The notes under the pieces were generated by a model. The model had not been told where the DNA came from and ran no database searches. It saw only the letters and a list, made by a program, of their open reading frames with translations. DNA of 64,000 nucleotides from Nyssa sinensis (lineage: Eukaryota; Streptophyta; Magnoliopsida; Cornales; Nyssaceae), in the NCBI GenBank assembly GCA_008638375.1, contig CM018043.1:58037510-58101509 (forward strand), in the 5' to 3' direction. This document shows positions 24,601 through 37,300 of the stretch, piece by piece. Made by a program: the position numbers and the translations under genes. The first letter of the stretch is position 1. Each line of letters starts with the position of its first letter.

Positions 24601-25149
24601 GCAAACGATTAAAATAACAAGCACGACCAAATATATAAACAGAAATCTACCTGAAGCAGCACCTTGCTGTTTCCGGCCGGAACCAGGAGGTCTGCCCCTC
24701 GACTTCTTCCCTGAAGACGGTGACGCTTTCGTCCCCACTGGAAGGGTAGGAGACGAAAACCCACTAGACTGTACGGCGGATTGGGATGGTTGTGGTGGCG
24801 GAGACGTCAAGCCAAAAGCCATGGTACCATCAGGGGCGTACTTCCTAGGCCTCCCGCGCTTCCGCTTGGTCTGTTCGCCCGTGCTGGTGTTTGTGGTCGG
24901 TTGACTGGCCGTAAGAGCGGGGCCATCGCCGCCAGCCTGATAGGTAGGCGTAGGTGAAGGCGAGGAGTTTGGTGGCATGACGGGCTTGTAAACAGACGCG
25001 CCCTCTGGGCTGAAAGCTAAACGCATGTTGGTCATCATCCCAACCGAGCTCCCTGAGGGTTGAGAAGTCTGGCCCTCTGTATTACTCTTCTGTGTACTGT
25101 CACCAACCCCATATGACTCTCTACCACTACCAGACATCATTCGTAGCAT
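18619..25149 (-). CDS. AT-hook motif nuclear-localised protein (AHL), two AT-hooks plus PPC domain
   Basis: AHL proteins bind AT-rich DNA in the minor groove and, through the PPC/DUF296 domain, form trimers that recruit chromatin regulators in the nucleus. Five exons on the minus strand join in frame (975 nt, 324 residues): 24651-25149, 23300-23352, 21343-21474, 19338-19499, 18619-18747. AT-hook 1 is KRKRGRPRKY (about residues 95-104) and AT-hook 2 is KKSRGRPPGSGRK (about 148-160). The PPC domain starts at GFTPHIITVKAGE (about 172-184) and contains the core GRFEILSLSGSF (229-240). Two AT-hooks and the presence of introns fit the clade B, type II AHLs (AHL1-like). The start is the first ATG; a second Met at residue 4 or 5 is possible. 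The last exon ends QTEP, and this short C-terminus is the least certain part of the model. Confidence 0.9.
20302..20317 (+). mobile_element. Minimal LINE 3'-end stump with target duplication
   Basis: Only CTTATC plus about ten A remain between two copies of ggtagctacctctc (20288-20301 and 20318-20331). The stub matches the 3' end of the LINE at 30174-36433, whose sense strand ends CTTACTTATC plus poly(A). It is read as an extremely 5'-truncated LINE insertion in AHL intron 3. Confidence 0.65.
20514..20620 (-). mobile_element. Short SINE with 14-bp target duplication
   Basis: The 14-mer catgtgaatggtcc flanks both sides (20500-20513 and 20621-20634). On the minus strand the element has A-box-like TAGCTTGAGTAG, B-box-like GGTTTGAGTTCC, and a poly(A) end. 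Length is about 107 bp. It lies in AHL intron 3, in sense with that gene. Confidence 0.75.
22106..22124 (-). mobile_element. LINE 3'-end stump, 19 bp, with 11-bp target duplication
   Basis: A duplicated aacaaagccct (22095-22105 and 22125-22135) flanks eight T and ATTGGTATCTA. On the minus strand this reads TAGATACCAAT plus A8, close to the TACCAATC plus poly(A) end of the LINE fragment at 36502. Confidence 0.55.
22875..22921 (-). mobile_element. Probable LINE 3'-end stump, about 47 bp
   Basis: Near-identical gtatgagaaatc (22864-22875) and gtatgagaatc (22922-22932) flank a T-run followed by LINE-tail-like sequence containing TTTATCGGTAAA. It is orientated on the minus strand. The boundaries are approximate. 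Confidence 0.4.
23764..24105. mobile_element. MITE-like repeat, copy 1 (GAAGCAC ends)
   Basis: About 342 bp in AHL intron 1, bounded by GAAGCAC and GTGCTTC. Subterminal ACACGGATACG/GTGTCCG words surround an AT-rich core. A related sequence occurs in inverse orientation at about 50390-50896. No transposase and no clear target duplication were seen. Confidence 0.5.
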
Positions 25150-25600
25150 AAACCCTAAACAATCCCTATTTCAGTAATATCTATAGAAACACCAAAACAA
25201 CGCTTTGAAACCCTAGCTAGTCTCAAAATCCTAAACCCTAAAATTTTAACTGAAAAAGTAATAGAAACCTCAGCAAGAAGAAAGAGCAAGTAAACGCCAC
25301 AGACTTTATCCAAAATTCCAGCCGAGATCTTGTTAAAAGCTCTTCAAAAAATTTTAATTTTTTGTTATGAATCTTGTTCAGTGGTTTGCTATTCAAAATT
25401 CGGTTTCGAAATTTTTTTAAAGTAATTTTCACCGAGAAATTGGAGAAAAATCTCAGAGAAATATTATGAAAAAGATGTGAATTTTTATTTATTTATTTTT
25501 CCCTTATTGTAAACAAATTAAACGTAGGAGGAGGAAAAAGAAAAATGAAAAAGACCCTCTTAGGGTAATAGAGATGGGTAGAAATTAGGGTTTTTGTAAC
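25150..25600 (-). promoter_or_regulatory. AHL 5' leader/promoter with three telo-box motifs
   Basis: AAACCCTAA at 25150-25158, AAACCCTAG at 25208-25216 and AAACCCTAA at 25233-25241 lie within 100 bp upstream of the start codon. Telo-box motifs of this kind are known in promoters of plant growth genes. The transcription start is not placed. Confidence 0.5.
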
Positions 25601-28344
25601 AAGACGATAAAACTTCCAACCTTGTGGAATATATATATATATATATATATATACATATGCGATATGATATTTAGGGCCATTTTTGTATTTTTTTTATTTT
25701 ATTTTGTTTTTTTCTGCATTCGCTGTTTATATTTTTTTTATTTGATTAAAAATATTATATATTATAAATTTACAGGTGAAGTGTCTCACACAAATTCTAA
25801 TACTTTCATAAAATTTAGACAATTATAAAATTTAAAAGAAACAGTTCACATCCTAACTTTCAAAGTTGAAAGTGTTTGTCTTTAAAAAAATGATTAAACT
25901 TATATTTAAGGATTAGTTTATTTTAATATAATAAAGTCTAGTTTAAAATTAACTGTTTTTAATAAATTATTTTCAATTATGTTCATGAAAGTATTGTAAT
26001 ATTATCTAATTAATTTATCTTATTTTCACTTTTAATTATTCTATACTTTATTTTTTATCTTTTGTATTGCATCAAAAAATTTATCAAAAGGCCAAAGAAT
26101 TTATTTATTTTACTTAAAAACTTCATCGCAAGATCAATTTATATATAAATTGAAGAAAATTTCTAAAATTAATTACGTGATAAAATTCATGATTAGGCAT
26201 ATACCGATACACATATATTACACACGTATGCATGATTATAAATTTTATTACTCATGACTAATCATAACATTACTGTTAATTGAATTCAAAGATGAAACCA
26301 AAACAAAAAAAATGTTATTCATACCCTTCACCTTAAAAGTTGAGACAAAATTAAAAGAGTCACAATATATGACAAGGAAAAAACAGGCCCATTTAATGTC
26401 ATGAAATAAAACAAGAGCCTCACATAACAAGTTGAAGGTAGTCAGATGTCCTTGAATGACAATTACAGGTTTAAACACGTGGGTACAGGTAGTTGAAGAG
26501 TTAAATAATGTTTGAATTTTTTTAGTAGAACTGGAGAAGTGTATTGGCTAAGTGGTCCACCTTTCCCACTTGAATTTTTTACTTTATTCATACAGTTTAT
26601 TTTGTTATTTTCGTAATTCATACAACTTTTTAGTTAATTTTCCAACTCATAAATTTTTAAAGATGTCAAAAGATATTTTAAATTAATTTTCAAAAAAAAC
26701 CCCTTTTATTTATAGACATCTCTTAAAAAAAATGTATTTTTATTAGATAATTTCTAAAAAATTAAAAATTTGTTATTGATTAAAATTTCATATTTTAAAT
26801 CAAAATCAGTCTTCTAAAAGAAAGCTTTTAGGGACATCTTCTTTAAACAAAAATTTTAGTTTAAAGATATTTTTTCGAAAGACATTTTTAAAAATTGTAT
26901 GAGTTGTCAAAAATTTTTAAAAATACTTGATTATGAAAAACATAAATATTAAAATGTTTCTAAATTTCTTATAATAAGACTTCTCGAATGGTACGATTCC
27001 TTCATCACCTCAGAATGAAAAAGGGACAATCTCATAATTATTGGTCAATGAAAATACCTTGATAGATGCTTCCCATTAAGGCCGAACCTAAACCTGTGCT
27101 ATGCATCCTCCTATTATTTAGTTTTAAGTTGAGCCTGATACAACAAGAATCATGTTGTCCTATCCCAAACCAATGGCAGTGCAATTGTCCCAACGGCTAT
27201 ATCTATTCCAACGGCTAATTTTACCCTCACAAAACTTCTAGAAATTTGTTCACTTTCTATGCTCAATTTGCTCTCGTCTCAAGTCTTTTTCTCACACGAT
27301 TTTTTTCACAAAACTTTGGAAAAATAAAAGCCACTCAACAATTAACAAAGTGGGAAAAAACTTTTACAAATCAAGATGCAACAATTACTAATTTTTCCTT
27401 TAAACTAGTGTCTGGAACTACTTTCCAGCAATATAAAAAAAAAAATCTAAATAAAGAATTGGAATAAATCTGGACAAATTGCAACCAAATTCAAATGATC
27501 ATTTTCAAAATAACGGGGCAACATCACACTATCTGAATACCATTTCCAGGACAATTTGTAAGAATGTTGGTTAAAACAGGTTTTAAAGCAAGAAGCAACT
27601 AATCTAGCAAATTCATTAATCTTTGCCCAAAACTCTTCTTTAACTAATCTTTTGGTGGAATTTTTAACGGATTTGATAAGAGCATGAAGAAATGCAAGAA
27701 TATAAAATCCAAACTGAAACAGTGTGAGCACGTTGTAACATACAACTAACCGACTGCATTGGCTTAAGCAGCTCAAGTTTCATAGGCAAATCTTACTTTT
27801 GAGCCCTCAAAAAACGGAAACAAATGATCATAAACTATATCTTAAATTCAAGCCATTAGAAAACAGAAACGACAAGAATATCTCTCGTCAACCTTTGAAA
27901 GTGAGGCACCCCTTTTTCCCTCAGCATGGATGGCAGTTGCTCCCTCTCCCTCTCCCACTCCCACTCCCAAACTGCATGAATTCTCTATTGGTTTGGGTAT
28001 ACAAATCTAGTTATTTCTGTTCAGCCAAAATATAAAGCAAAGCACCATAACACAATCTGCAAAGGGTGCACATTTAGCCAAGAACTTCACAATATATAGC
28101 TACTGAATAAACAAAACCTAAAATTTGGTCTCAAATCGCAAGAGCAAAAATGAGGTGTTCCAAAAATCAATTATCGAAATTTTTGTACAGCTCCACAACC
28201 CTACTCAGCAAGTTATAGACAAAGGACAAGCGAGAGGTATCACGGCTCAGAGAAGATATATAGTAGAACGTCCAACAAAAGTGTTCCAGAATTAGCAACA
28301 TCAAGATACCTGTACAATAAGAAAAAGAGCAATCTTACACAAAA
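25601..28344. other. Intergenic region between AHL and MORC, no convincing gene
   Basis: AT-rich DNA with a (TA)n tract at 25630-25651. A 109-codon open frame on the minus strand (27447-27776) has no recognised similarity and is not called a gene. The 3' UTR of the MORC gene should occupy the part next to 28345. Confidence 0.5.
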
Positions 28345-31300
28345 TCAAGTCTTTTTACAAATTCTTGGAGGACCCCTTCTAAGCCTTTTCAAGATTGGAG
28401 TCTGAACATCATCCTCGATAGTCTGACTTGAATCATCATCACTACTGCCTAAATATTGCAAATTAACAGCAGAAGTCAGGAGCATAAAAAAGACATTAGT
28501 TGCTGAGCGGATGTGATCTCACCACATAAAAGGTTCAACACGGCATCAACAGCCATATTCAACAATCTACTACGATCAAAGTACAAAAGCAAAAAGGTTT
28601 GGTCATCTAATATGCACAGTTCAAGCACATTGATCACGTAATCCAGACGAATGAGACCAATCAATGGGCCCACTGTCACATTGTACCGTTATATACAGTT
28701 GGTGCAGAAACCAAGTGCCACACTACAATGTTCTTCCTTTATCCCATATCTTTTACTGGGAGAAGGGTTTAAGATTTTCCAGATGAATGAACAATGTATG
28801 ATATGTAATTTTCCCATCCTTCAGGACCTTGACTCCAACAATCATAAATTATAATGAGACCAAATCTAACAAGACATTGAATGGTGGCATGAAATTGGTA
28901 TCAGACAGACAGAAAATATAATTGAATTGCCTGACAGCCTAACATCAAAATTCATCCAAATTGTAGATACAACTATAATCAGATTTAGAAAGTATTACAT
29001 AAACCCAATTCTATATTTGATACACATGTTGGGTACTTACACAAAGTCTCAAAAAGACACGGCCCATTGACATGGGTCATTCACTCATTGTAAACTATCC
29101 ATGTGGCTTAGAATCTGATTAACAAAACACGGTTCATGCACTCATTGTAAATATACGTGTGGCTTAGAATCTGATTAAAAAATATCATATGGAACTTCTA
29201 ACAAACTGGGAATAAGTTACTTTCGTCCTCATTTAAGCACACTTGCTAAGAAAGTATCTAAAGCAAGGGGATATTAAAATGAAAAGTAGATCTAAAGCAA
29301 GGAAAAATTAGAAGTAGTTTAAACTAGTAATCACAACTTCGCTAGTACAGTTACACATCCACCTGCATAAAATCAAGCCCTCTTGTCTCAACATATGGTT
29401 AGATGAATGTAAAACGCCGCACATCTAAATCCATGTTGAACACCCATATCAAACTAAATTTATCATAGATCATAATGTCTGCTGCTATGAGCCTTTGATT
29501 GATGACTCAAAAAACCATACCCAAGGGTACCCGGATGAGAACGATGCAATATATACATATACATATATGTATATAAATATATATATATATATAAATAATT
29601 CCTATCAATAATTCCAGATAAGATTTACCATAGCAAGTCCATAGTAAGTACACCATTATAGCCTCAATTCACCAGTAATGCAATCCAAATTTATATCCAA
29701 ACAGGATACCCAATGCTTAAACCAAATAAATATACTAACAATTCTATAAAACATAGTCAAAATTATACATATGTTCAATTTTTATTTTTTATTTTATGAA
29801 TTAACAATTCTTGATTCTATAGTTTAAAATTACAATTTTTATATCTGAATTTGGCTAAGATGTCAGTAACTGCCAACTGCACAGTGCTCAAAATTATTTT
29901 GACAATTGAAATCTTCTCATAATGATAAATCTGTGTACTCAACTTTTTCTTCAGTAATGCTTTCCTTAAAACTGTTCAAATTACTCATGTAGAACTTTAC
30001 ACACAGCTTTTGGTGCTTCTTAGTTATAATTGTTAGGGTTTGTGCCCTAAAATCCAATTGAATCTAAGATTTATTTTAATAAGAATTGTTATTGTTGAGA
30101 ATCATGATTGTCTATTAAGACATGTGATTTAATTCAAAAGATGGATTAGGGTACTCAATCCTCAAGCTATATTTTTTTTGATAAGTAAGATTGTATATAT
30201 AGTTGCCCAAGAAGGGCAACAAGGGCAAAAACCCCAAAAGATTACAACTGTCTAACAACTATCTTAGAGAACCTAAAAAACTAACAAAGGAAGAGACATT
30301 TACAGGGGAGGCCTCTTTGGCCCAAAAAAATAATAAACGCAAAAAGACATCTTTAAAATAAGGAGTTGAGAGCTCTTGGTCTTCAAAAATACGGTTGTTT
30401 CTTTCTCTCCAAATGCACCACAGCAAACAAATTGGAGCCAGTTTCCAAATTCTCCTAGACTCTTTAGGAAGATTACACCCTGTCCAAGCCAACATGAGAT
30501 CTTTGACGGAGCCTGGCATAACCCAAGAAAAGCCAAACAACCCAAAAATGAGATTCCAGCAGCTCCAAGAATAATGACAGTGGATGAGGACGTGATTCAT
30601 CCTTTCCTCATTATTCCTGCAAAGGTAGCAACGGCTGGCCAAGGAGAAACCTCTTTTCTTCAAATTATCGGCAGTAGAGATGGCATTCCAAGAGGCTTCC
30701 CAAACAAAAAAAGAGGCTTTGGGGGGGGCTTTTGAGTGCCAAATAATCTTCCAAGGAAAAGGAAGGATTGCAGAACCACACATGCTCTTGTAGAAGGAGC
30801 TAACAGAAAAAGACTTTTTATCCGGCATCCAAACCCTCTTATCCTCTATACCACCCCTAACCCGGAACTGGCTGATGTGACAAATGAAAGAGCTCACCTC
30901 TTCAAGTTCCCAATCATGAAAGTCCCTCCTGAAGCGAGGAGACCATGTAAACTGATTCCCAATTCTCTCCATGTACTCACTAGCCCAAGCCGCTTTGTCG
31001 CAAGCTAAACTGTAGACTATGGGAAATCTCACCTTCAACGCCTCCACCCCGATCCAAACATCGTCCCAGAATTTCACCCTAGAGCCGGACCCAATAACAA
31101 AGCTACATCTGTCTTTGAAGTTCCTCCAATCCTCTCTAATATAACCCCAAAGACCACATCCCTTCGGGCCCCCCACCGTGCAAGAACACCACCCCCCATC
31201 TTCACATCCGTACTTGGAAACAATGATCTGCCTCCAAAGCATCCTATCACTTTCCCCAAATTTCCATAACCATTTACCAAGGAGGGCTTTATTAAAGATT

Positions 31301-34300
31301 CTCAAGTCCTGCACCCCTAAACCGCCCAAAAACACTGGCTTCTTAATTTTCTCCCAAGCTACTAGATGGAGCTTCCTACGGTCGCCATCATGACCCCATA
31401 AGAAGTCACGCTGAAGCTTCTCCAATCTTCTGCTAACTGTCTTTGGGACAGGGAACAAGGACATGAAATAAGTGGGAAGGTTCGCTAAGGAACTTTTAAG
31501 AAGAGTGAGCCTGCCTCCCTTAGAAAGGAGTTGACCTTTCCAACCTGCAAGCTTGCTTTGAAACCTTTTAACCACCGGATCCCAGATCCTAATAGATCTC
31601 GCCTTTGCCCCCAGCGGAAGGCCCAAGTAAACCAGAGGAAGGAATTCCACCTTGCAACCCAAGACACTCGCGAGAATGTCCAAATCCTGGACCGGCCCAA
31701 CCGGAGTGATGCTACTCTTTGCAAGATTGATCCTCAAGCCTGAAACCGCCTCAAAACATACTAAGATACACCGGACAAAACGAAGCTGACGAACTGAGGA
31801 GCCACAAAAAATGATGGTGTCATCCGCAAACAGCAGATGGGAAATGGCAGCACCTTCGCTCCCTCTAATCCCCACACGGAAACCTTTGATAAGACCAACA
31901 TCCTCAGCACGGGTCATGAAACCGCTCAAAGCCTCCATAGCAATAACAAAGAGGAAAGGAGATAAAGGGTCCCCCTGCCTAAGTCCCCTAGAAGAACGAA
32001 AAAAACCCCGCGGGGGAGCCATTCACAAGAACTGAAAAAGAGACTGTGGTTATACATGACTGAATCCATCTCCTCCATTTGACTCCAAAGCCCATCTTAT
32101 CTAGCATACCCATTAGGAAACTCCAGTTAACATGGTCAAAGGCTTTTTCAATGTCCAGCTTACAAACCAGCCCTTTCGACTTTTGATTTAGCCTAGCATC
32201 AATGCATTCATTAGCTATAAGAGCCGCATCCAGGATTTGACGACCTTCCACAAAAGCGTTTTGGCTAGAAGAAATGATGGAACCCATAACCTTTTTCAGC
32301 CGTAATGAGAGAACCTTTGCGATCAGTTTGTAGACACTACTCACTAAACTGATTGGGCGGAAGTCCTTGATGCTACTGGCTCCTTCCTTCTTAGGAATGA
32401 GGGCTATGAAAGAGGCATTGAGGCTTCGTTCAAAGCCCCCCTCCCTATAGAAAGACCCAAAGACCGCCATCACGTCCTCTTTCACCACATCCCAGCAACA
32501 TTTGAAGAAGGCCATAGTGAACCCGTCGGGGCCCGGAGCTTTATCTCCATTGCATGCCTCCAAAGCACTCACCACTTCATCTTCTAAGAAAGGGATTTCC
32601 AGATTCAATGCTTCATCACGATTCAGCCTGTTCAGAAGGATATCCTCCACCCCGGGCCTCCAGCTGCACGGTTCTGTGTATAGGCTGGAGTAAAACTCAG
32701 AAATTCCCCTTCTGATAGGCTCCTCCTCATTGATGACTTGGTCATTAATAACGATTGAGGAGATTCTGTTCTTTCTGTAGTGAGAGGAGGCCATTCTGTG
32801 AAAGAATTTTGTATTACGGTCACCCTCCTTGAGCCAAATGGCACGAGATTTCTGTCTCCATGAAATTTCCTCCAATTTGAGAACCTGGCCTATTTGGCCC
32901 TTTAGACCCTCTCTCTCTGTCCTTTTCTCATTTGTGAGGGAACCCTGTTGCTCTTCCTTATCAAAGTCCATGAGCTTCTGAAGCAAAGCCTTCTTCTTTT
33001 CCTGAACAGAACCAAAGACATCGCGATTCCACTCTCTTAGGTCCTTTTTAAGAAGTTTCAATTTTTTAGCAATACAATAACTTGGAGTCCCCACCACCAC
33101 ATACGAATTCCACCAAGTTCGCACCAAGTCCACGAATCCTTCATATTCTAGCCACATATTCTCAAATCTGAAGGGACTTTTTCCTGCGTTAAAACCCCCG
33201 CAATACAACATAATAGGATGGTGGTCAGAACAGAGACGGGGGAGACATTTCTGAGAGATGCCGGGAAAGTCATCCTCCCAATTAATCGACACCATGAATC
33301 TATCCAGCCGAGACATACCCGATTGATTGCCCCCCCTAGACCAAGTGTAAATCCCTCCTTCCATAGGAAGATCCACCAAGCTTTGAGAATTAATGAACTC
33401 GTTAAAGTTTCTCATAGCCCCAGTCAATCTTCCTCTCCCCGATCTTTCATCTGGGCTCCGCACAACGTTGAAATCCCCCCCAAGGCACCATGGAACATTC
33501 CAAGAAGAGAGCGACGATTGTAATTCATTCCAAAGCAAACTTCTAACGCCATCCACCACTGGCCCATAAACCCCACAAAAACCCCACACCAAGGAATTGG
33601 AAATCAGCGTAAACTTGCACGAAACAGTGAACGCCCCCACTTTGTGCTCCAAACAATTGACCAAACGGGAATCCCAGGCCACTAAAATACCTCCCGCGGT
33701 GCCCTGGGCAGCCAGAGCAGTCCACCTGACCCATCTCGAACCCCAAATGGAGCGAACAACACGCCTCGAGATGCTCTCCATTTTGGTTTCCTGAAAGCAG
33801 ATGATAGCAGGCCTCCATTCCTGTAGTAAGCCTTTAATGACTGCGCGCTTATCCGGATCATTCAACCCTCTCACATTCCATGAAAGAATTTTTAAATTCA
33901 TAGAAACAAAAGGGTTAGAATCTCTCTATGCCTTCCACCAAGGCCTCAGGCTGTTTGCTGCCCCCATAATTAACCGAACATGACAATTCTTTCATAACTC
34001 TTCTCATTCGCTTCACTGACTTATCTTCCTTCGCTTTCTCAGTGCTGCCACTGTTGATGCAAGGCCTGGGCGGCGAATTGCACAACATAATTTCCCTAAA
34101 CAGATCCATCAAGCGATCTTCATAGCCTACACAAGGGACACCCAGTATTTTGCTAACCTTTCCTAATTTTCTCAGCACCCACCCCTCCGTTATCTGCTGT
34201 TGCGGACAGATGAGTTCAGTGGAGTGCGCCTCTGAAATCGTATTGACTTCCGGCAGTATTACAGCAAGAGGGTTGTAATCCTCCAGGTTCAAGAACGTTT

Positions 34301-37300
34301 CACCTTGCCGCACCACCATTGTGTCCCCCTGTTCGGAAGTTCTGTCCTGAACTGACTGCAGCTCCATTTCTGCAGCAAAGGAGCAACCAGCTCCCCAGGT
34401 GTTTGGGCAAACATCTTTACAGGAGCTAGATTCCAAGTACTGAAGAAATTCCTTCTCGTCCAACATATCACTGTGATCAGAGGCTTGCCCCTCTGAGATG
34501 TCATCAACTGGCATTATCGCAGCCTGTAATCCTTCTTTTTCCTTTCCTTTATCACTCCCCAACGCAGGCTTCTTGGCCCCTTCCTCCATGGCTGCGTCGT
34601 CTTCCGCGTCCGAAGCTCGGTCGCCATCTCCTTGCGACTGAGACTCAGGCATTCTTATAACAAGGTCCGTCTGATGGGAGAGACGCCCCGAACTGGGCCT
34701 GCCCCTTGCTGCCTGGGCTGCCTCAGTCCTCCCCTGGAAATAGCTTCTCGTTTGGGCCTTAAGAGAATTCCGGTCTTGGGCCTTAAAAGGTTGCTGAATG
34801 CGCTGCTTTTTGGGGTAGACCCTGGGCCTCCCTTGATAACCCAGACCACGTCTAAACATTTGGAGGTGGCCCAATCCAAGCCCATATCTGTTGTTAGAAG
34901 GAAAGGCAAGGCCCGTTTCTCTCCTAACTTCTGGAATCTTCCCATCTCTGCGCTTGCCTTTACGAGCACAGTGAAATTTGAAATTTGAATTGTCTGAACC
35001 TGTAGAGAGGGCAGGCGACCGATGATGGCCACGTGGATCGTCCCTGACATGAGTGTTGTGCCACTGACGCGCTCTCGACGCGTGGACGCCCACAACAGCT
35101 TCTCTGTCTGTATCTCTCCCCGCTGCAACCTCCGGCCGACGGGAATCATCCTCAGAACACGTTGGTCCCGCTTCCGACCAGATCGGAATGTCGAAGGACC
35201 ATTTTCCACACTTGATTCGCAAAGCAGCCGGGATATCCTCCGTTCTCCCTCTGACTAACACTCTCGCCCATCGGAGATGCCGACGTTCAACAGTGTCCCT
35301 GTCCAAAGTCACGAAGCTGCCACAACGATCCCCCATGGCTCGGAAGACGTCGGTACTCCACAGAAAAGCCGGTAAGCCCATGAACCTGATCCAGGTTAGC
35401 CTGCTGTCTTCCGACCTCGAGCAACAGCCCGATGGGGTCCACGGGTGCAGCGTCATTGTCAGACCTTCGAAGGACCAGTTCCGCTTGTTAAGGATTCTAA
35501 TGGCTTCCTCTTCCGACGGCAACTCGAAAAGAAACCATGCACCGTTCAGATCAAGGACCTTCAGGCCGGCTTGAATCCCCCATTTCTTGAGAGCCCAACG
35601 ATGGATCTTCACCCTGTCGGGGACTGGAGAGTTCAGATCTCCAAATCTTCCGACGAGGCAGCGACGGAGATAATTGAGACGACTGCCGCAGGAGCCCATC
35701 GAAACCTCTAGATCAACACTGGCGTTAACAGACCTCGATTCCACCATCACTGGTTCTGACGGCCAGTCCTGTATTCTACATACTTCCAAGAAAGACCTCT
35801 TCTGGGTCATCGATGGTCTCTGGTCGGCTAAGCCCATTGATCTGAAGGCCTTCGCATAAATTGCCCACCCACCATTCGACTGATCTTCAGGCAGGAACAA
35901 ACGTCGAGTTCCCAGATGAGAACGGCCTTCTATCCGCATGAAATTACCCCGATGATTTGAACCTTTCCATAGTATTAAGCTTCTATCTCTACCGTGCAAT
36001 CCAAGAGGAAAAAACACTCGACGTTTTCCTGAAGAGAACTGCTCCAGGGTACTGCAAAGCCAATCCAACTCCCATCTCAAGACCCACAACCTTCTTACCA
36101 CCCCTGGGCCCCGTTCAATGATTTGAAGGAGCTCTCCCTTTGCCTCCGTTTCCCGAACAATCTCAAAAGACTTCTCCTCTATTTGAGCAAACATCCTCAG
36201 GTGATCTCAATCATCTAAAGCAGTAAATATACAGGTGGAGCTGCGCACAGACAAAGGGCGGAGGTGCATTTATCTCCATGATGAAGACAACACTGTTTAC
36301 AATACCTATCCCAGCTAGACACATGAGGTTGGATTTTTCTGTTTCTTTGTGAAATGATTAACTCATGTAACGAGTGTTATCTTAGAATGGCGGGGAGTTA
36401 TTAGAGGGCTGAATAATTAGATAAAGACTTAAGCTCAATCCTCAAGCTATATTATCTGTGATTTAGCTGTGTATGGAGTGTAACTCATAGGTAGAAGATT
36501 TTTTTTTGATTGGTAAAAGGTATTTACATCAAAGATGCCCAACGAGGACAAACCCGTATTTAAAAAAAAAGGGGAAGAGGCTTACAAAAATTAATGCCTA
36601 AGTTCGCCCAAAAAATCTACAAAATAGTTTAAATACATGGGATTTGCTTCCCTAATCCAAAAGTATAGCAATCTCAAAAAATGGTCTTTGAACTTCCAAG
36701 AAGGGAGCTGAATGCCATCAAAAAGTCTGCTATTAGTCTCCTTCCAAAAACACCAAGAGGGAAAAGAGGACCAAACCCCCCATGCGATCCTTAAATCATT
36801 CCGGGCTCAAAAGCGATTCCAACCTATAAAGACATCTTTGATGGTTTCCGGCATCACCCATTGGCATCCAAAGAGGGTAAAAATTAAGTTCCATGCATCC
36901 TACGCCATATTACGAATGAGTAAATAATCCACTGTCACCTCCTCAGATTTACATAGGTAGCACCGGCTGTGAAAAGTGAAACCGCTTTATCGAAGGTTAT
37001 CATTTGTTAGGATGGCATTCCAAGCCACCACCCAAGCCAAAAAAGGAGCAACTTTATTAGGGGCTCTAGACTTCCAAGTAAGCCTCCAAGGAAAATAGTC
37101 CTCCACCTTCCCCACTAGATTCTTGTAGAAGGGTTGAATGGTGAAAGTTGAGTTGAGGGAACTTTTTTTCTCAATATGATATCCATAATATCTCATTAGA
37201 GATGTTGACACTCTTTAAGGTAATTTATGAGATTTAATCACTTAAATCTAGGCCTAGTGTGTTTTAATCATAGTTGTAAAATTGCCCGGGCGATCCTAGG

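Larger units (their letters stand above)
30174..36433 (-). mobile_element. Near-complete L1-type LINE, 6.26 kb, with 20-bp target duplication
   Basis: The 20-mer ctcaatcctcaagctatatt occurs at 30154-30173 and 36434-36453. The 3' poly(A) tail (T-run 30172-30179 on the plus strand) adjoins the left copy, and a 240-bp 5' UTR adjoins the right copy. The element carries ORF1 and ORF2 on the minus strand in the usual order, 13 bases apart. Only one clear lesion (a frameshift in ORF2) was found. It lies in sense orientation in the last intron of the MORC gene. The perfect duplication and intact ORF1 imply a fairly recent insertion. Confidence 0.9.

Noticed and set aside
27447..27776. 109-codon minus-strand ORF in the AHL-MORC spacer
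   Set aside because: No recognisable domain, AT-rich composition, no partner exons; not enough to call a gene.
30376..35859. Many plus-strand ORFs of 60-130 codons opposite the LINE
   Set aside because: They are antisense shadows of the LINE ORF1 and ORF2 coding regions.
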